Assembly (NCBI GenBank): GCA_950075905.1
Contig: CATMVR010000178.1
Span: forward strand, 1-8,471
DNA length: 8,471 nt
DNA from: an uncultured Persicitalea sp.
GTDB taxonomy: Bacteria; Bacteroidota; Bacteroidia; Cytophagales; Spirosomataceae
Direction: 5' to 3'
Positions 1 through 6,951 of the stretch are shown here, in pieces. The first letter of the stretch is position 1. Each line of letters opens with the position of its first letter. Position numbers and translations under genes: made by a program. Under the pieces are notes generated by a model that worked only from the letters and a program-made list of their open reading frames with translations, searched no databases and was not told the origin of the DNA.

Positions 1-56
1 CCGACATTTATTTAGTAAAATTGGTATCCATAAAATGCCGGTACCGATCCTGATTC

Positions 57-1130
57 ATGAAAATGTCCAGTAGTGTGAAAAGTAAGCTAAATAGCCTAGC
101 ATCGTTTCAACAGACGCTTCTCAAACGGCAGATGCAATTAAAAGACTTAGAAAAGGAAAAGTTAGAAATACAGTCGAAGAACAAAATGTATATTTTATGG
201 ACAGTCATAATTGTCTTTTTACTTTTTGGCTCCACACTCTATTACAGCTACCATCAAAAGAAAAAGGCTAATACGCTACTTTTTTTACAAAAAGAAGAAA
301 TACGGTCCGCCTTAATAAAGCTTCAAACCACCCAAACCCAGCTCATCCAGAAAGAGAAAATGGCCAGCCTGGGCGAGCTCACCGCCGGCATCGCCCACGA
401 GATCCAGAATCCCCTGAACTTCGTCAACAACTACTCAGAAGTGAATATGGAGTTGATGGAGGAACTTGAAGAGGAAGTAAAGAAAGACAACAAGGAAGAA
501 GTAAAAGCCCTTCTGACCGATCTACGCGAGAACGAAAGCAAAATCCACCACCATGGCAAGCGGGCCGACGCCATTGTACAGGGTATGTTGCAGCACAGCC
601 GCACGAGCAGTGGCACCAAAGAGCTCACCAACCTGAATGCCCTTGCTGACGAGTACCTTCGGCTGGCCTATCAAAGTTTTCTTGCTAAGGAACCTGGATT
701 AGAAATAGAGTTAAGCACCGATTATGAGAAGAATTTGCCATTGATAGAGGTAGTACCACAGGATATTGGGAGGGTACTCCTGAACATCCTTAACAATGCC
801 TTTCAGGCCTGTGCGGAGAAATCCAGAATGCAATTGAAAGGCTACAAACCGAATGTAAAGATTACCACCAAAAAACTGGGAGGCTCAATAGAAATTAGCA
901 TAGCCGACAACGGAAACGGCATCCCCGATGGGATTCTGGACAAAATCTTCCAGCCTTTTTTCACAACAAGGCCTACCGGGCAAGGTACCGGCCTGGGGTT
1001 GAGCTTGGCGTATGATATAGTAAAAGCCCACGGGGGAGAACTCAAAGTGGAGTCAGAAAATGGAAAAATGACCGAATTTCTTATCGAACTCCCGGTATCG
1101 GCAGTGCCACAGGCCAATGAAAAAAGCTAA
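57..1130 (+). CDS. Sensor histidine kinase, catalytic core without sensor domain (possibly a truncated gene)
   Basis: The product is a membrane-anchored two-component histidine kinase of 357 residues. Residues 1-43 are a charged, coiled-coil-like stretch. Residues 44-66 form one transmembrane helix, followed by QKKK. Residues 75-105 are a second coiled coil. The H-box GIAHEIQNPLNFV carries the phosphate-accepting His114. The ATP-binding domain shows the N-box NILNNAFQA (243-251), G1 box DNGNGIP (284-290), F-box IFQPFFTT (297-304) and G2 box GQGTGLGL (308-315). Kinase activity is therefore expected. Related Cytophagales kinases usually carry a large extracytoplasmic or TPR sensor before the helix; here there is no sensor and no signal peptide. 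Stops at 13-15, 51-53 and 71-73 close all three upstream frames, so the gene either starts at 57 (or at Met3, position 63) or is the 3' part of a broken longer gene. No response regulator lies beside it. Base composition is mosaic: 181-240 is 18/60 G+C, 361-420 is 40/60 (counted by hand). Confidence 0.85.
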   Translation: MKMSSSVKSKLNSLASFQQTLLKRQMQLKDLEKEKLEIQSKNKMYILWTVIIVFLLFGSTLYYSYHQKKKANTLLFLQKEEIRSALIKLQTTQTQLIQKEKMASLGELTAGIAHEIQNPLNFVNNYSEVNMELMEELEEEVKKDNKEEVKALLTDLRENESKIHHHGKRADAIVQGMLQHSRTSSGTKELTNLNALADEYLRLAYQSFLAKEPGLEIELSTDYEKNLPLIEVVPQDIGRVLLNILNNAFQACAEKSRMQLKGYKPNVKITTKKLGGSIEISIADNGNGIPDGILDKIFQPFFTTRPTGQGTGLGLSLAYDIVKAHGGELKVESENGKMTEFLIELPVSAVPQANEKS

Positions 1131-1154
1131 AAAGAAACCGTTAGCTACTTTTTA

Positions 1155-1174
1155 GAAGGCTGCTTTTTGCCTTC
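1155..1174 (+). terminator. Weak hairpin after the histidine kinase
   Basis: GAAGGC and GCCTTC form a perfect 6-bp stem around an 8-base loop, about 25 bases past the kinase stop and followed by an AT-rich stretch. A second short stem pairs AGCTAA (1125-1130, including the stop codon) with TTAGCT (1141-1146), followed by a T-run. Either could end transcription of the kinase. Both are short, so this is tentative. Confidence 0.35.
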
Positions 1175-1320
1175 AAACTAATTTTAATTTTGAATTAGGC
1201 TATTTTTATACCCTAAAAATCAGGATTCACACCATTCAATTGAAATATACAAAATTAGTATTTCTCAGGATATATTAGATTGTAGATCCTGTGTAACTAA
1301 TAATATTTAATTAATAAAGG

Positions 1321-1340
1321 TTATCACGAATGATTTACTA
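1321..1340 (+). repeat. Left terminal inverted repeat of the insertion sequence
   Basis: TTATCACGAATGATTTACTA is the exact reverse complement of 2279-2298. The final transposase codons (Asn-His-Ser-stop) are encoded inside this repeat, so the end of the gene and the end of the element overlap. Confidence 0.95.
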
Positions 1341-2238
1341 TTGGGTTTCTACATGTAGTTCTCAGGTTGTGTAAAGCGGCGGCAATCCTCATGAGCGCAT
1401 CTCTTGCTTGATAGCCCCTAAGTCGGATTTTGTTTCTGATGATTTTCAGTCTTTTCACCCCCGAAAATGCATGCTCTACCCTGACCCTGATCTTGCTGAT
1501 GCCTTGGTTGATGCTCTTCTGCAACGCTGTGAGCTCCCCATTCCTGGGCTTCTTGTAGGGCAGTATGGCGTTGGGATAGCCCTTTTCCACCCCGGCAAAA
1601 CCCAGGTCGGCTAGCAGATTCAGCGGCGTGTGATCAATATCGGCCTGATCCCACAGGGTCTTGTCATGAACGCTGCCCTGATAGCTGGGGCCCAGGTAGA
1701 GAATGTAGCCTTCCGCCGTAGTGATGGCCATGTTCTTGACCGTGTGGCGCTTCTTCTTGCCGCTGTACTCCTCTTTCTGCCCCTCATAGTCCTGGCGCCT
1801 GGGCACCTGTCTTTCAGTCACATCCACCAGAAGGCAGTCCGTCTTTGGCTCCTCGTGGCGGTAGCGGTGGCCCGCCTGGGGCATCAGGCCCAGGCGGTGA
1901 AGCGACTCCTCCAGCACGGGAGTGAGGTAGCTCACCCACTCGCTGACCTTGGACTGGCATATGCCGAACACACAGCCGTGGTAGGCCTGGTTGGGGTTTT
2001 CCTTGAGGTACATCAGCATGAAGTCTAGTTTCTTTGCGCTGCCATACAGGCTGCTGTTGGCTCGTTCCTTGTACTCTTTATGCACCCGCCTCTGATTTTT
2101 CAACGTATAGTGACGGAGTTTCTCATTGACCAGCTCGTCGAATACGACAAGAACTTTTGCGTACTCGTCTTGATTTAGGCTCAGTAATGCCCTAAGTTTA
2201 CGGTCGGTTGCCTGGGGTTGGTTTGGATCATGTTTCAC
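1324..2238 (-). CDS. IS5-family-like transposase (HTH + DDE_Tnp_4 domains)
   Basis: This 304-residue DDE transposase would cut and join the ends of the surrounding element. Residues about 60-115 look like the helix-turn-helix that precedes DDE_Tnp_4 domains (SLYGSAKKLDFMLMYLKENP, then FGICQSKVSEWV). The catalytic part shows LLVDVTERQVPR (Asp139), HDKTLWD around 191-197, LLADLGFAG (Asp211) and RVRVEHAFSGVKRLKI (Glu255). These fit the D, D and E of the active site, with the usual basic residues after the Glu. The start is GTG at 2238; no ATG is in frame near the N-terminus, and the nearby ATG at 2231 is in another frame. Length is normal for the family and there are no frameshifts. The stop codon falls inside the left terminal repeat. 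Confidence 0.93.
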   Translation of the reverse strand: MKHDPNQPQATDRKLRALLSLNQDEYAKVLVVFDELVNEKLRHYTLKNQRRVHKEYKERANSSLYGSAKKLDFMLMYLKENPNQAYHGCVFGICQSKVSEWVSYLTPVLEESLHRLGLMPQAGHRYRHEEPKTDCLLVDVTERQVPRRQDYEGQKEEYSGKKKRHTVKNMAITTAEGYILYLGPSYQGSVHDKTLWDQADIDHTPLNLLADLGFAGVEKGYPNAILPYKKPRNGELTALQKSINQGISKIRVRVEHAFSGVKRLKIIRNKIRLRGYQARDALMRIAAALHNLRTTCRNPIVNHS

Positions 2239-2278
2239 AACTACTAAACAAATCCTTGGCAGCCATTCATTCGCCTTC

Positions 2279-2298
2279 TAGTAAATCATTCGTGATAA
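2279..2298 (-). repeat. Right terminal inverted repeat of the insertion sequence
   Basis: TAGTAAATCATTCGTGATAA is the exact reverse complement of the left end at 1321-1340. The inward match stops after 20 bases. It lies 40 bp upstream of the transposase GTG start, so the transposase promoter probably sits in or next to this end. Confidence 0.95.
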
Positions 2299-2343
2299 AG
2301 TCTACTGTATAAATTAGTTTGTCAATCAATCTTATGATATTCT

Positions 2344-2393
2344 TATTCCCAGGACATTTTACCATTTCGTAACGATAAAATGTCCTGGGAATA
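2344..2393. repeat. 50-bp element made of an 18-bp perfect inverted repeat
   Basis: TATTCCCAGGACATTTTA (2344-2361) is perfectly complementary to 2376-2393 around a 14-base spacer that itself contains TCGT/ACGA. The element lies 110-160 bp past the stop of the minus-strand protease gene, so it could form a strong hairpin in that transcript. There is no T-run after it on either strand, so it is not a standard intrinsic terminator. Alternatives are a tiny non-autonomous mobile repeat (two abutting insertion-sequence ends), a REP-like repeat or a protein-binding site. Its structure is clear; its role is not. Confidence 0.8.
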
Positions 2394-2502
2394 CAATGGG
2401 TTCAACTTTTTGATGAAAGTGATCCTATGAATTAACATTTTGAAACTTCGGTCTACACTAAAATCTGCCGAATTATTGAGTAGCATCATTGAAAAGTATG
2501 TT

Positions 2503-4641
2503 CTATTCCAGAACAATATTGATGGATTTGAATTTTTCCGCATCATCTGACTTTTCCTGAGTTACGCGTAAAATGTACTTCCCGCGTGGTAAAACGCTCA
2601 CATCAATCAAAAGCCTTTTTGTCCCTTTTAATTCTTTTTGTTTAGTCGTCGAACTGGCGTCAACCGCAAGAACGTTCTTTGCGCTTTTTTCATTAAATAG
2701 CTCGAATTTTTCCGGGAAAGATTTCTCCTCGATAGTATCCTCGAATTCAATGGTTAGCACGTCTTTGGCAGGGTTAGGATAGACCACATAACTGTAGTAT
2801 CCGCCGCATCCGTTCAGATTGGTAGAATATGTTGAAGGGAATGACGCCGTTCCACACTGATTGGTCGCCTGTACGTAAATTGAATTCCCTGGCCCGAGTG
2901 GGTTGACATAGGCGTTGATGCCGCTTGTCCAGTACGACCAGCCACCCGGAAAGCTCCACTGGGCACCGGTAAGTGTTGTCAAACTGGATTGAATATAAAG
3001 ATTGTTGTATGTTCCCGAGCAAAGATTTATTGTACCATAGTTGTTAGCTTGATGGTTGGTGGTGCTGTTGTGCAGCACAATTCCCGATGCAGAACTAGGA
3101 GCCCCTACATGCAGCGTATGCACGGCAGTGAAAGTGCCTACACCGGGCTGAGTGATGGTGGCAGTAATAGTTGCCATCCCGTTACTGGCTGAGGAAGAGG
3201 GCGTAAGCGTAATGCTGTGCGTGGCTGTACTGACGGTCTGAAGCCCTCCACCGTTGATGTTCCAGCTAATGGTTTCATTAGCGCGGAGGTTGGGCATACT
3301 AATAGTGGCATTTTGACCATAACATACCTCTTTAGGGCCATCAATGCGAAGGGGGATCAGGTGCCCCATACTACCAAGGTTTTGAAAAGGGGATATAAAA
3401 AATCCTACCCCACCTACTGGGGTTTGCCAGCTTTTGTATAGCTTACCATAAGCATCCACAGATGTCCCATAGGATAGATTCCCAACTACTTGATGACTGG
3501 TGTTAAACAGAGCTGAACCTGATGAGCCTCCAGAGGTAGAACCAATCGACCAAGTTACTTCGTATTTTTCGTTGGAAGAAATGTCTGATACGCTTCCGAA
3601 AGATATCTTTTGTGGTTGGTCATTAGGATGATGAATTCCGGTCCCCGGAGAGAAACCTCCCGTCTGTGATCTATTCCAACCCAGATAGTTGGCGTCAAGT
3701 GGTAGATTCAGATTATCCAAGGTGAAAAGTAAATGGTCTGTCCAGAACCAGGAATCAAGGTATTTAGCCCCGACCGTTCTAAAGTTTCTTTGTATATTTT
3801 CTACGCCACAAACTATATTTCTTCTTCCAAAATCTAATATAGCATTGTTTAGCCTATCTCTTTCCTGTTGAGTCAGATTAGTATCAAAATTTCTATTCGT
3901 AATACAATGACGGGAAGAAATTATAAGCGGGGTTCTATCCTGATTTTCACTATTGAGTAGCGTACAAGTGCATTGTGCTTCGATACCCGTCAATTCGGCA
4001 ATTCCGTTGGACTCGTTTTGCCATTCTGGAAAATAGCAAACTACATCGGGAGGTACATTGGCCATTCTGGCACGATTCGTTTTTTCTTCATCGCGCAAAC
4101 CGTACCATATTTCACTTATCTTAAATTGAGCAGTTGGGCGGTCCTTTACTCCTTCTTCAATCAAAAGAAGGGTCACACTTGTGGAGTGAAACATGCCAGA
4201 GTTCATGATTAATTTCTTACTATCCGTTCGATGTATAGGCCCTGCCAATTCTTTGCCATCTTCGGAAAAAATGTAGAGTGAGGCACCCCTTGGCAGTTTG
4301 AAGTCTGAACAAAGAACTGACATCCATTTAGCCCCGTCAGCCTTTATCTTTGCGAGCCAATATGTCTGTGTACTTCCCTGAAATCGTTTGAAGTTAGTAA
4401 TGCTACTATCCATTACCTGAACGCTTTTTGCAAACCTAAGCGATTTACCGTCTGGTAAATAATCCTTTTCAGACATTACTACACTGTAAGTTCCGAGCAC
4501 AGGAAGGTTGGAAAAGTTTGACCCAATCACAGCCTCTAAACTGTCGATTGTATGTAATTTATTTTTAGAAGAATAAAAATAGAATTGACTATACGAAGCA
4601 AATGAAATGAAAAATAGCGAAAATGTAGATAAAATTTTCAT
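2503..4641 (-). CDS. Secreted trypsin-fold serine endopeptidase (lysyl-endopeptidase-like) with T9SS sorting domain
   Basis: This 712-residue exported protease has an N-terminal signal peptide (residues 1-18, cut near SYS-Q). A propeptide-like region runs to about residue 195. The S1-type domain spans roughly 200-425, with SSRHC (His245), WTDHLLFTLD (Asp302) and GGSSGSALFN (Ser374) as the apparent catalytic triad. The Ser motif and several cysteines resemble lysyl endopeptidases (Achromobacter/Lysobacter Lys-C type) more than chymotrypsin's GDSGGP; cleavage after Lys is inference only. Two beta-rich Ig/PKD-like modules follow (about 432-515 and 520-612). The C-terminal domain starts at VVYPNPAKDVLTIEF and contains LPRGKYILRVTQ. 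This is the usual type A signal for export through the type IX system and attachment at the cell surface or release. The gene starts 23 bp after the stop of the preceding small secreted protein gene, so the two are probably cotranscribed. The ATG at 4641 is directly followed by the signal peptide, which supports this start. Confidence 0.9.
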   Translation of the reverse strand: MKILSTFSLFFISFASYSQFYFYSSKNKLHTIDSLEAVIGSNFSNLPVLGTYSVVMSEKDYLPDGKSLRFAKSVQVMDSSITNFKRFQGSTQTYWLAKIKADGAKWMSVLCSDFKLPRGASLYIFSEDGKELAGPIHRTDSKKLIMNSGMFHSTSVTLLLIEEGVKDRPTAQFKISEIWYGLRDEEKTNRARMANVPPDVVCYFPEWQNESNGIAELTGIEAQCTCTLLNSENQDRTPLIISSRHCITNRNFDTNLTQQERDRLNNAILDFGRRNIVCGVENIQRNFRTVGAKYLDSWFWTDHLLFTLDNLNLPLDANYLGWNRSQTGGFSPGTGIHHPNDQPQKISFGSVSDISSNEKYEVTWSIGSTSGGSSGSALFNTSHQVVGNLSYGTSVDAYGKLYKSWQTPVGGVGFFISPFQNLGSMGHLIPLRIDGPKEVCYGQNATISMPNLRANETISWNINGGGLQTVSTATHSITLTPSSSASNGMATITATITQPGVGTFTAVHTLHVGAPSSASGIVLHNSTTNHQANNYGTINLCSGTYNNLYIQSSLTTLTGAQWSFPGGWSYWTSGINAYVNPLGPGNSIYVQATNQCGTASFPSTYSTNLNGCGGYYSYVVYPNPAKDVLTIEFEDTIEEKSFPEKFELFNEKSAKNVLAVDASSTTKQKELKGTKRLLIDVSVLPRGKYILRVTQEKSDDAEKFKSINIVLE

Positions 4642-4664
4642 AAGATATGGTATATGTATTTGAT

Positions 4665-5093
4665 TTATAAGTTATATGCCTTGGGCTCTACTCTCAAAAG
4701 CTTTACCATAGGTATCTCATATGTAGGCCTTCCACTGCACTTTTTTGCTTGATTATCTATCACTTCAAAATCAATTCCTACTTTTTCTCCTAATACTTGG
4801 TAACGTATAGGTAAATCGTAAGTTTGGAGAACGCCCGAGAATAGCTTACCATTTACTGTCAGGGTATCAGTATACTCTCGTTTATTTGTCGGAAGAGGAA
4901 TATCAGAAACCACAAGACAAAGCGTATCTGTTGTACAGTACTCAATTTTAATCACTCGGCCTGCTGTATTTTCATAAGGAGGAACAAATGGTCTTTGGCA
5001 TTCCCACATAATACTACTCAGAATAAGGATTGCTAATATAGCAAATAGCTTAACCATGGTTTTCACAAGACTGTCAGGATAGTTGATATACAT
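4665..5093 (-). CDS. Small secreted or lipid-anchored protein of unknown function, upstream partner of the protease
   Basis: I do not recognise this 142-residue protein. A hydrophobic segment (about residues 14-30) is followed by Cys32, which suggests export. The residues before it (Met-Trp-Glu-Cys) are a poor lipobox, so lipidation is uncertain. The mature part is mostly predicted beta strand, with further cysteines at 53, 59 and 119 that could form disulfides, and a conspicuous TDTL pair (55-58 and 76-79). Two starts are possible: ATG at 5093, with AAGGG eight bases upstream, or ATG at 5057, which gives a tighter signal peptide (MVKLFAILAIL). The gene ends 23 bp before the secreted protease, so the pair is probably an operon. 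A periplasmic inhibitor, chaperone or surface partner of the protease is conceivable by analogy with other protease operons, but nothing in the sequence proves it. Confidence 0.72.
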   Translation of the reverse strand: MYINYPDSLVKTMVKLFAILAILILSSIMWECQRPFVPPYENTAGRVIKIEYCTTDTLCLVVSDIPLPTNKREYTDTLTVNGKLFSGVLQTYDLPIRYQVLGEKVGIDFEVIDNQAKKCSGRPTYEIPMVKLLRVEPKAYNL

Positions 5094-5576
5094 GAGCTAC
5101 ACCCTTCGGGTCAGTTTTAATGAGTACTAATTGATAGTATATTATGATTACACAATTTTAAGTAAAAATTGCTATTATAAAAGCTTTAATTGCAAATTAT
5201 TTTTTATCAGACAATTTTTTTATCGGGAGATGCAAGAAAATATTTTTCGATAATGAATTGCATAACAATAAGTTAACCAAAAAATATTTTAATAATCAGA
5301 AGAATAGAGAAGTAGGCGATCAGTCATTTTTGGTTACAAAAAAATTATTATAATTTTCAAATCTCGAATTTCAAATCTATTTTAAAAGTTTGGGGCGTAA
5401 AAGATTAGGTATGCTTAGTACGCACAAGGCTTTGATTTGAACTCCTCTACCAATTAACCAATAATATACTGAGACTCACAAGAGTTCCTTTTCATCAGGC
5501 CAAAGAAGAAACATAGCAGGTAGTGCTTCTGGTCGTAGCAAGTCTCTCTGATGATCACACACAAATTGCAGGTATG
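5094..5576. other. AT-rich intergenic region of about 480 bp, no gene seen
   Basis: No convincing coding sequence on either strand. The left half (to about 5390) is very AT-rich with many A and T runs, and it probably carries the promoter of the minus-strand small-protein/protease pair. A TAGATTTG box on the minus strand (5372-5379) matches the Bacteroidota -7 consensus, but no TTTG box lies at the right distance and it is about 280 bp from the first start codon. The 9-bp direct repeat TTCAAATCT occurs at 5356-5364 and 5370-5378. ACCC-TTC-GGGT (5101-5111) is a small hairpin just upstream of the small secreted protein gene. Base composition rises sharply to the right of about 5580, where the accessory cluster begins. 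Confidence 0.6.
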
Positions 5577-5807
5577 TCATAAATCCCTAATGATATGGAT
5601 AATACCATTCAGCGCCGCCACTTCCTCCTCCGTAAAGGCTTTGCCGCGCCCAAGACACAAATTCTTTATCCGGTACTTGCTGAGGTTGGCGGCGGTTTCA
5701 ATGGCCGCCCAGTTCAGAAGAGGGCGGCGGGCCTCGTCAGATAGGTACTCTTTCAGCTCCTGGGCGCTGTAGTGCGTTTTCTCAGTCTGCTTCTGGTTTT
5801 CCTTCAT
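5577..5807 (-). CDS. Small helix-turn-helix-like DNA-binding protein
   Basis: This 76-residue, charged protein has an N-terminal polar tail followed by a compact helical domain. The stretch NWAAIETAANLSKYRIKNL (about 32-50), then GRGKAFTEEEVAALNGII, resembles the Cro/XRE-like mini-regulators common in Bacteroidota mobile elements (pattern: W-x-x-I-E-x-x-A, a turn, a recognition helix, then G-[KR]-x-x-x, E-x-x-x-x-L). A longer version starting at 5867 is open, but the ATG at 5807 is preferred: AAGGAA lies six bases upstream, an inverted repeat sits just before it, and the 5867 ATG falls inside the apparent -7 box of its promoter. It is the last gene of the minus-strand cluster, separated from ArdC by a terminator and served by its own promoter. 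It could regulate itself or the cluster. The family call is by pattern only. Confidence 0.62.
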   Translation of the reverse strand: MKENQKQTEKTHYSAQELKEYLSDEARRPLLNWAAIETAANLSKYRIKNLCLGRGKAFTEEEVAALNGIIHIIRDL

Positions 5808-5816
5808 GGTATTTCC

Positions 5817-5851
5817 TTGTATCGATTTCCTATAGTCAGAAGCCGATACAA
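5817..5851 (-). promoter_or_regulatory. Inverted repeat upstream of the small HTH gene, possible operator
   Basis: TTGTATCG (5817-5824) and CGATACAA (5844-5851) are perfect 8-bp inverted arms around a 19-bp spacer. The near arm abuts the AAGGAA ribosome-binding site and ends 9 bp before the ATG at 5807. It could be an autoregulatory operator for the DNA-binding protein it precedes, or an RNA hairpin hiding the ribosome-binding site in the leader. Confidence 0.5.
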
Positions 5852-5862
5852 AAGAGTTTCGG

Positions 5863-5894
5863 CTCATATACGAAAGTACTACAATCAGTACAAA
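5863..5894 (-). promoter_or_regulatory. Candidate promoter and GTAC-type palindrome of the small HTH gene
   Basis: On the minus strand TTTG (5891-5894), a 20-bp spacer and TATATGAG (5863-5870) fit the Bacteroidota -33/-7 spacing, though the -7 box is a poor match. Inside the spacer is AGTACTACAATCAGTAC (5875-5891), whose GTAC-N8-GTAC core (5876-5891) has the same size as the palindromes before the ArdC and nucleotidyltransferase-like genes. It is therefore a degenerate third copy of that site. Confidence 0.4.
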
Positions 5895-5965
5895 ACATAC
5901 CAGGTTTGGAGGGAATTGGCTAGAATATCCCAGGGTAATCGATTGAGGAAGGATTTAAGAAAAGC

Positions 5966-5997
5966 AGAGGCGGTTCCATATGTTGGGAACCGCCTCT
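5966..5997 (-). terminator. Intrinsic terminator of the ArdC-type gene
   Basis: AGAGGCGGTTCC (5966-5977) and GGAACCGCCTCT (5986-5997) form a perfect 12-bp GC-rich stem with an 8-base loop, starting 3 bases after the ArdC stop codon. Read on the minus strand, the stem is followed by GCTTTTCTT, a U-rich tail. This is a typical rho-independent terminator and separates ArdC from the small HTH gene downstream. Confidence 0.88.
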
Positions 5998-5999
5998 AC

Positions 6000-6911
6000 T
6001 TATTGGTCTTCTTCCTGGGCTTCTCCGAGAATGTACTTCACGGCCTTTGTGGCCAGTCGGCTGGCCTCGAAGATGAACTTCTTATCGTTCCGTAGGACTT
6101 CCAGCCAGTGCTTTATGTAGGCGGCAGAATTGGTGGTCAGGTCCGGGGTGCTGATACCCGCAATACCGGCCAGATAAGAGGCTCCCAATTCGGCGGTCAG
6201 CTCCTCCCTGGAGTAGCTGGCACTGCCAAAGAAACTGTTTCCCACTCCTTCGCGATTGAGCCGGCGGGGGTGGCTCGTGGAGTGAACCATTTCGTGGAAA
6301 TAGATGCAGTAGAATTCCCTTGGGTCCTCAAAATGTTTGAGCGGTGGCATGTTGATGATGTCCTCCGATTTCCGGTAAAACATCCTCGTCCTGTCCCGGA
6401 ACACCCGCTTGGGCCGGTCGGCATAGCTATGGATGATCCTTTCACAGGATTCTATCTTTTTGCTGTCACTTTCTGGATCAGTCTTTCCCACTATGTACTG
6501 TGAATAGTCCAAACTGATATCCTCCACGTTGAAAACGCTGTAGTACCGCAGCAGGAAGCGTTCCTTCTCCTTTACCTCTCCGTCGTTTGTGGTGGTTTCG
6601 TACTTACTTTTCTGCCAGTAGATAACCGGGAGGGACTTCGCACCCTTACGCACCGTACCACCCAAATTCAGGGCCTGTTTGAAGGTGACGAACAGGGGCA
6701 CTTCGTACGGGCTGCAACCAAGGATAAACATATTGACCCCCTCGTAGGGCTTTCTGGTGGCAAAGTTTACCGGACGGTTGAAGTGGACACCCTCATCAAA
6801 GCTTACCCTCATGCTGGCCATACGCCAGGGCGGCGTGCCTTCCTCAATGCGCTTAATAATGATGTCGGTCACCATCTGGTACACATCGAACCCCTCTTTT
6901 CTCGCTTTCAT
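6000..6911 (-). CDS. ArdC-type antirestriction protein (ssDNA-binding domain + zincin metallopeptidase)
   Basis: This 303-residue protein has the two-domain plan of the plasmid ArdC family: an N-terminal ArdC-like single-stranded-DNA-binding domain and a C-terminal zincin. In the N-terminal half (numbering from 6911) are YQMVTDIIIKRIEEGTPPWR (11-30), then NRPVNFATRKPYEGVNMFIL. The zinc site is FHEMVHSTSH with HEMVH at 206-210, followed by YSREELTAELGASYLAG, whose Glu241 probably supplies the third ligand. Family members protect incoming mobile DNA from restriction during transfer; activity here is inference. An upstream in-frame TTG at 6947 would add 12 residues. It lies only 5 bp from the -7 box, so the ATG at 6911 is chosen. 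The matching leader of the gene at 7999 supports this choice: both have an ACCTAAC leader motif and an ATG about 40 bp from the -7 box. The gene has its own promoter and terminator, so it can be expressed alone. Confidence 0.85.
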   Translation of the reverse strand: MKARKEGFDVYQMVTDIIIKRIEEGTPPWRMASMRVSFDEGVHFNRPVNFATRKPYEGVNMFILGCSPYEVPLFVTFKQALNLGGTVRKGAKSLPVIYWQKSKYETTTNDGEVKEKERFLLRYYSVFNVEDISLDYSQYIVGKTDPESDSKKIESCERIIHSYADRPKRVFRDRTRMFYRKSEDIINMPPLKHFEDPREFYCIYFHEMVHSTSHPRRLNREGVGNSFFGSASYSREELTAELGASYLAGIAGISTPDLTTNSAAYIKHWLEVLRNDKKFIFEASRLATKAVKYILGEAQEEDQ

Positions 6912-6951
6912 ACTGTCTTTGCTCGTTAGGTGATTGCCTTGTTTCAATACC

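Larger units (their letters stand above)
1321..2298 (-). mobile_element. Complete insertion sequence, IS5-family-like (DDE_Tnp_4 transposase type)
   Basis: The element is about 978 bp, bounded by 20-bp perfect terminal inverted repeats and containing one transposase gene that fills nearly all of it. Size, single gene and transposase type fit the IS5 family; the subgroup (ISL2- or IS427-like) cannot be assigned without a database. The target duplication is ambiguous. The flanks outside the full 20-bp repeats (AAAGG on the left, AGTCT on the right) do not match. If the outer three bases are excluded, TA lies on both sides (1322-1323 and 2296-2297), which would be a TA duplication around 1324-2295. 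It sits in AT-rich sequence between the kinase and the protease gene and interrupts no recognisable gene. The intact reading frame and perfect ends suggest a recent, possibly active insertion. Confidence 0.9.

Noticed and set aside
1..73. Possible C-terminal tail of an upstream gene in frame 2 (ending at the stop at 71-73)
   Set aside because: Only 23 codons are visible and they match nothing I recognise.
1630..2028. 132-codon plus-strand frame (and 1408-1614)
   Set aside because: Antisense to the well-supported transposase; a compositional shadow.
2343..2546. 67-codon minus-strand frame after the protease
   Set aside because: Starts inside the protease gene in another frame and runs through the 18-bp inverted repeat; no protein character.
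5434..5459. tRNA-like pieces on the minus strand (GGTTAATTGGTAGAG, then GTTCAAATC)
   Set aside because: D-arm and T-loop-like words are adjacent with no anticodon arm between them and the flanking bases do not form a T stem; treated as coincidence, though a decayed tRNA fragment cannot be excluded.
5808..5867. 20-residue N-terminal extension of the small HTH protein
   Set aside because: Its ATG lies in the apparent -7 box, and the ATG at 5807 has a good ribosome-binding site.
5772..6095. 107-codon plus-strand frame
   Set aside because: Crosses the ArdC terminator and the promoter of the HTH gene, and is antisense to the ends of both genes.
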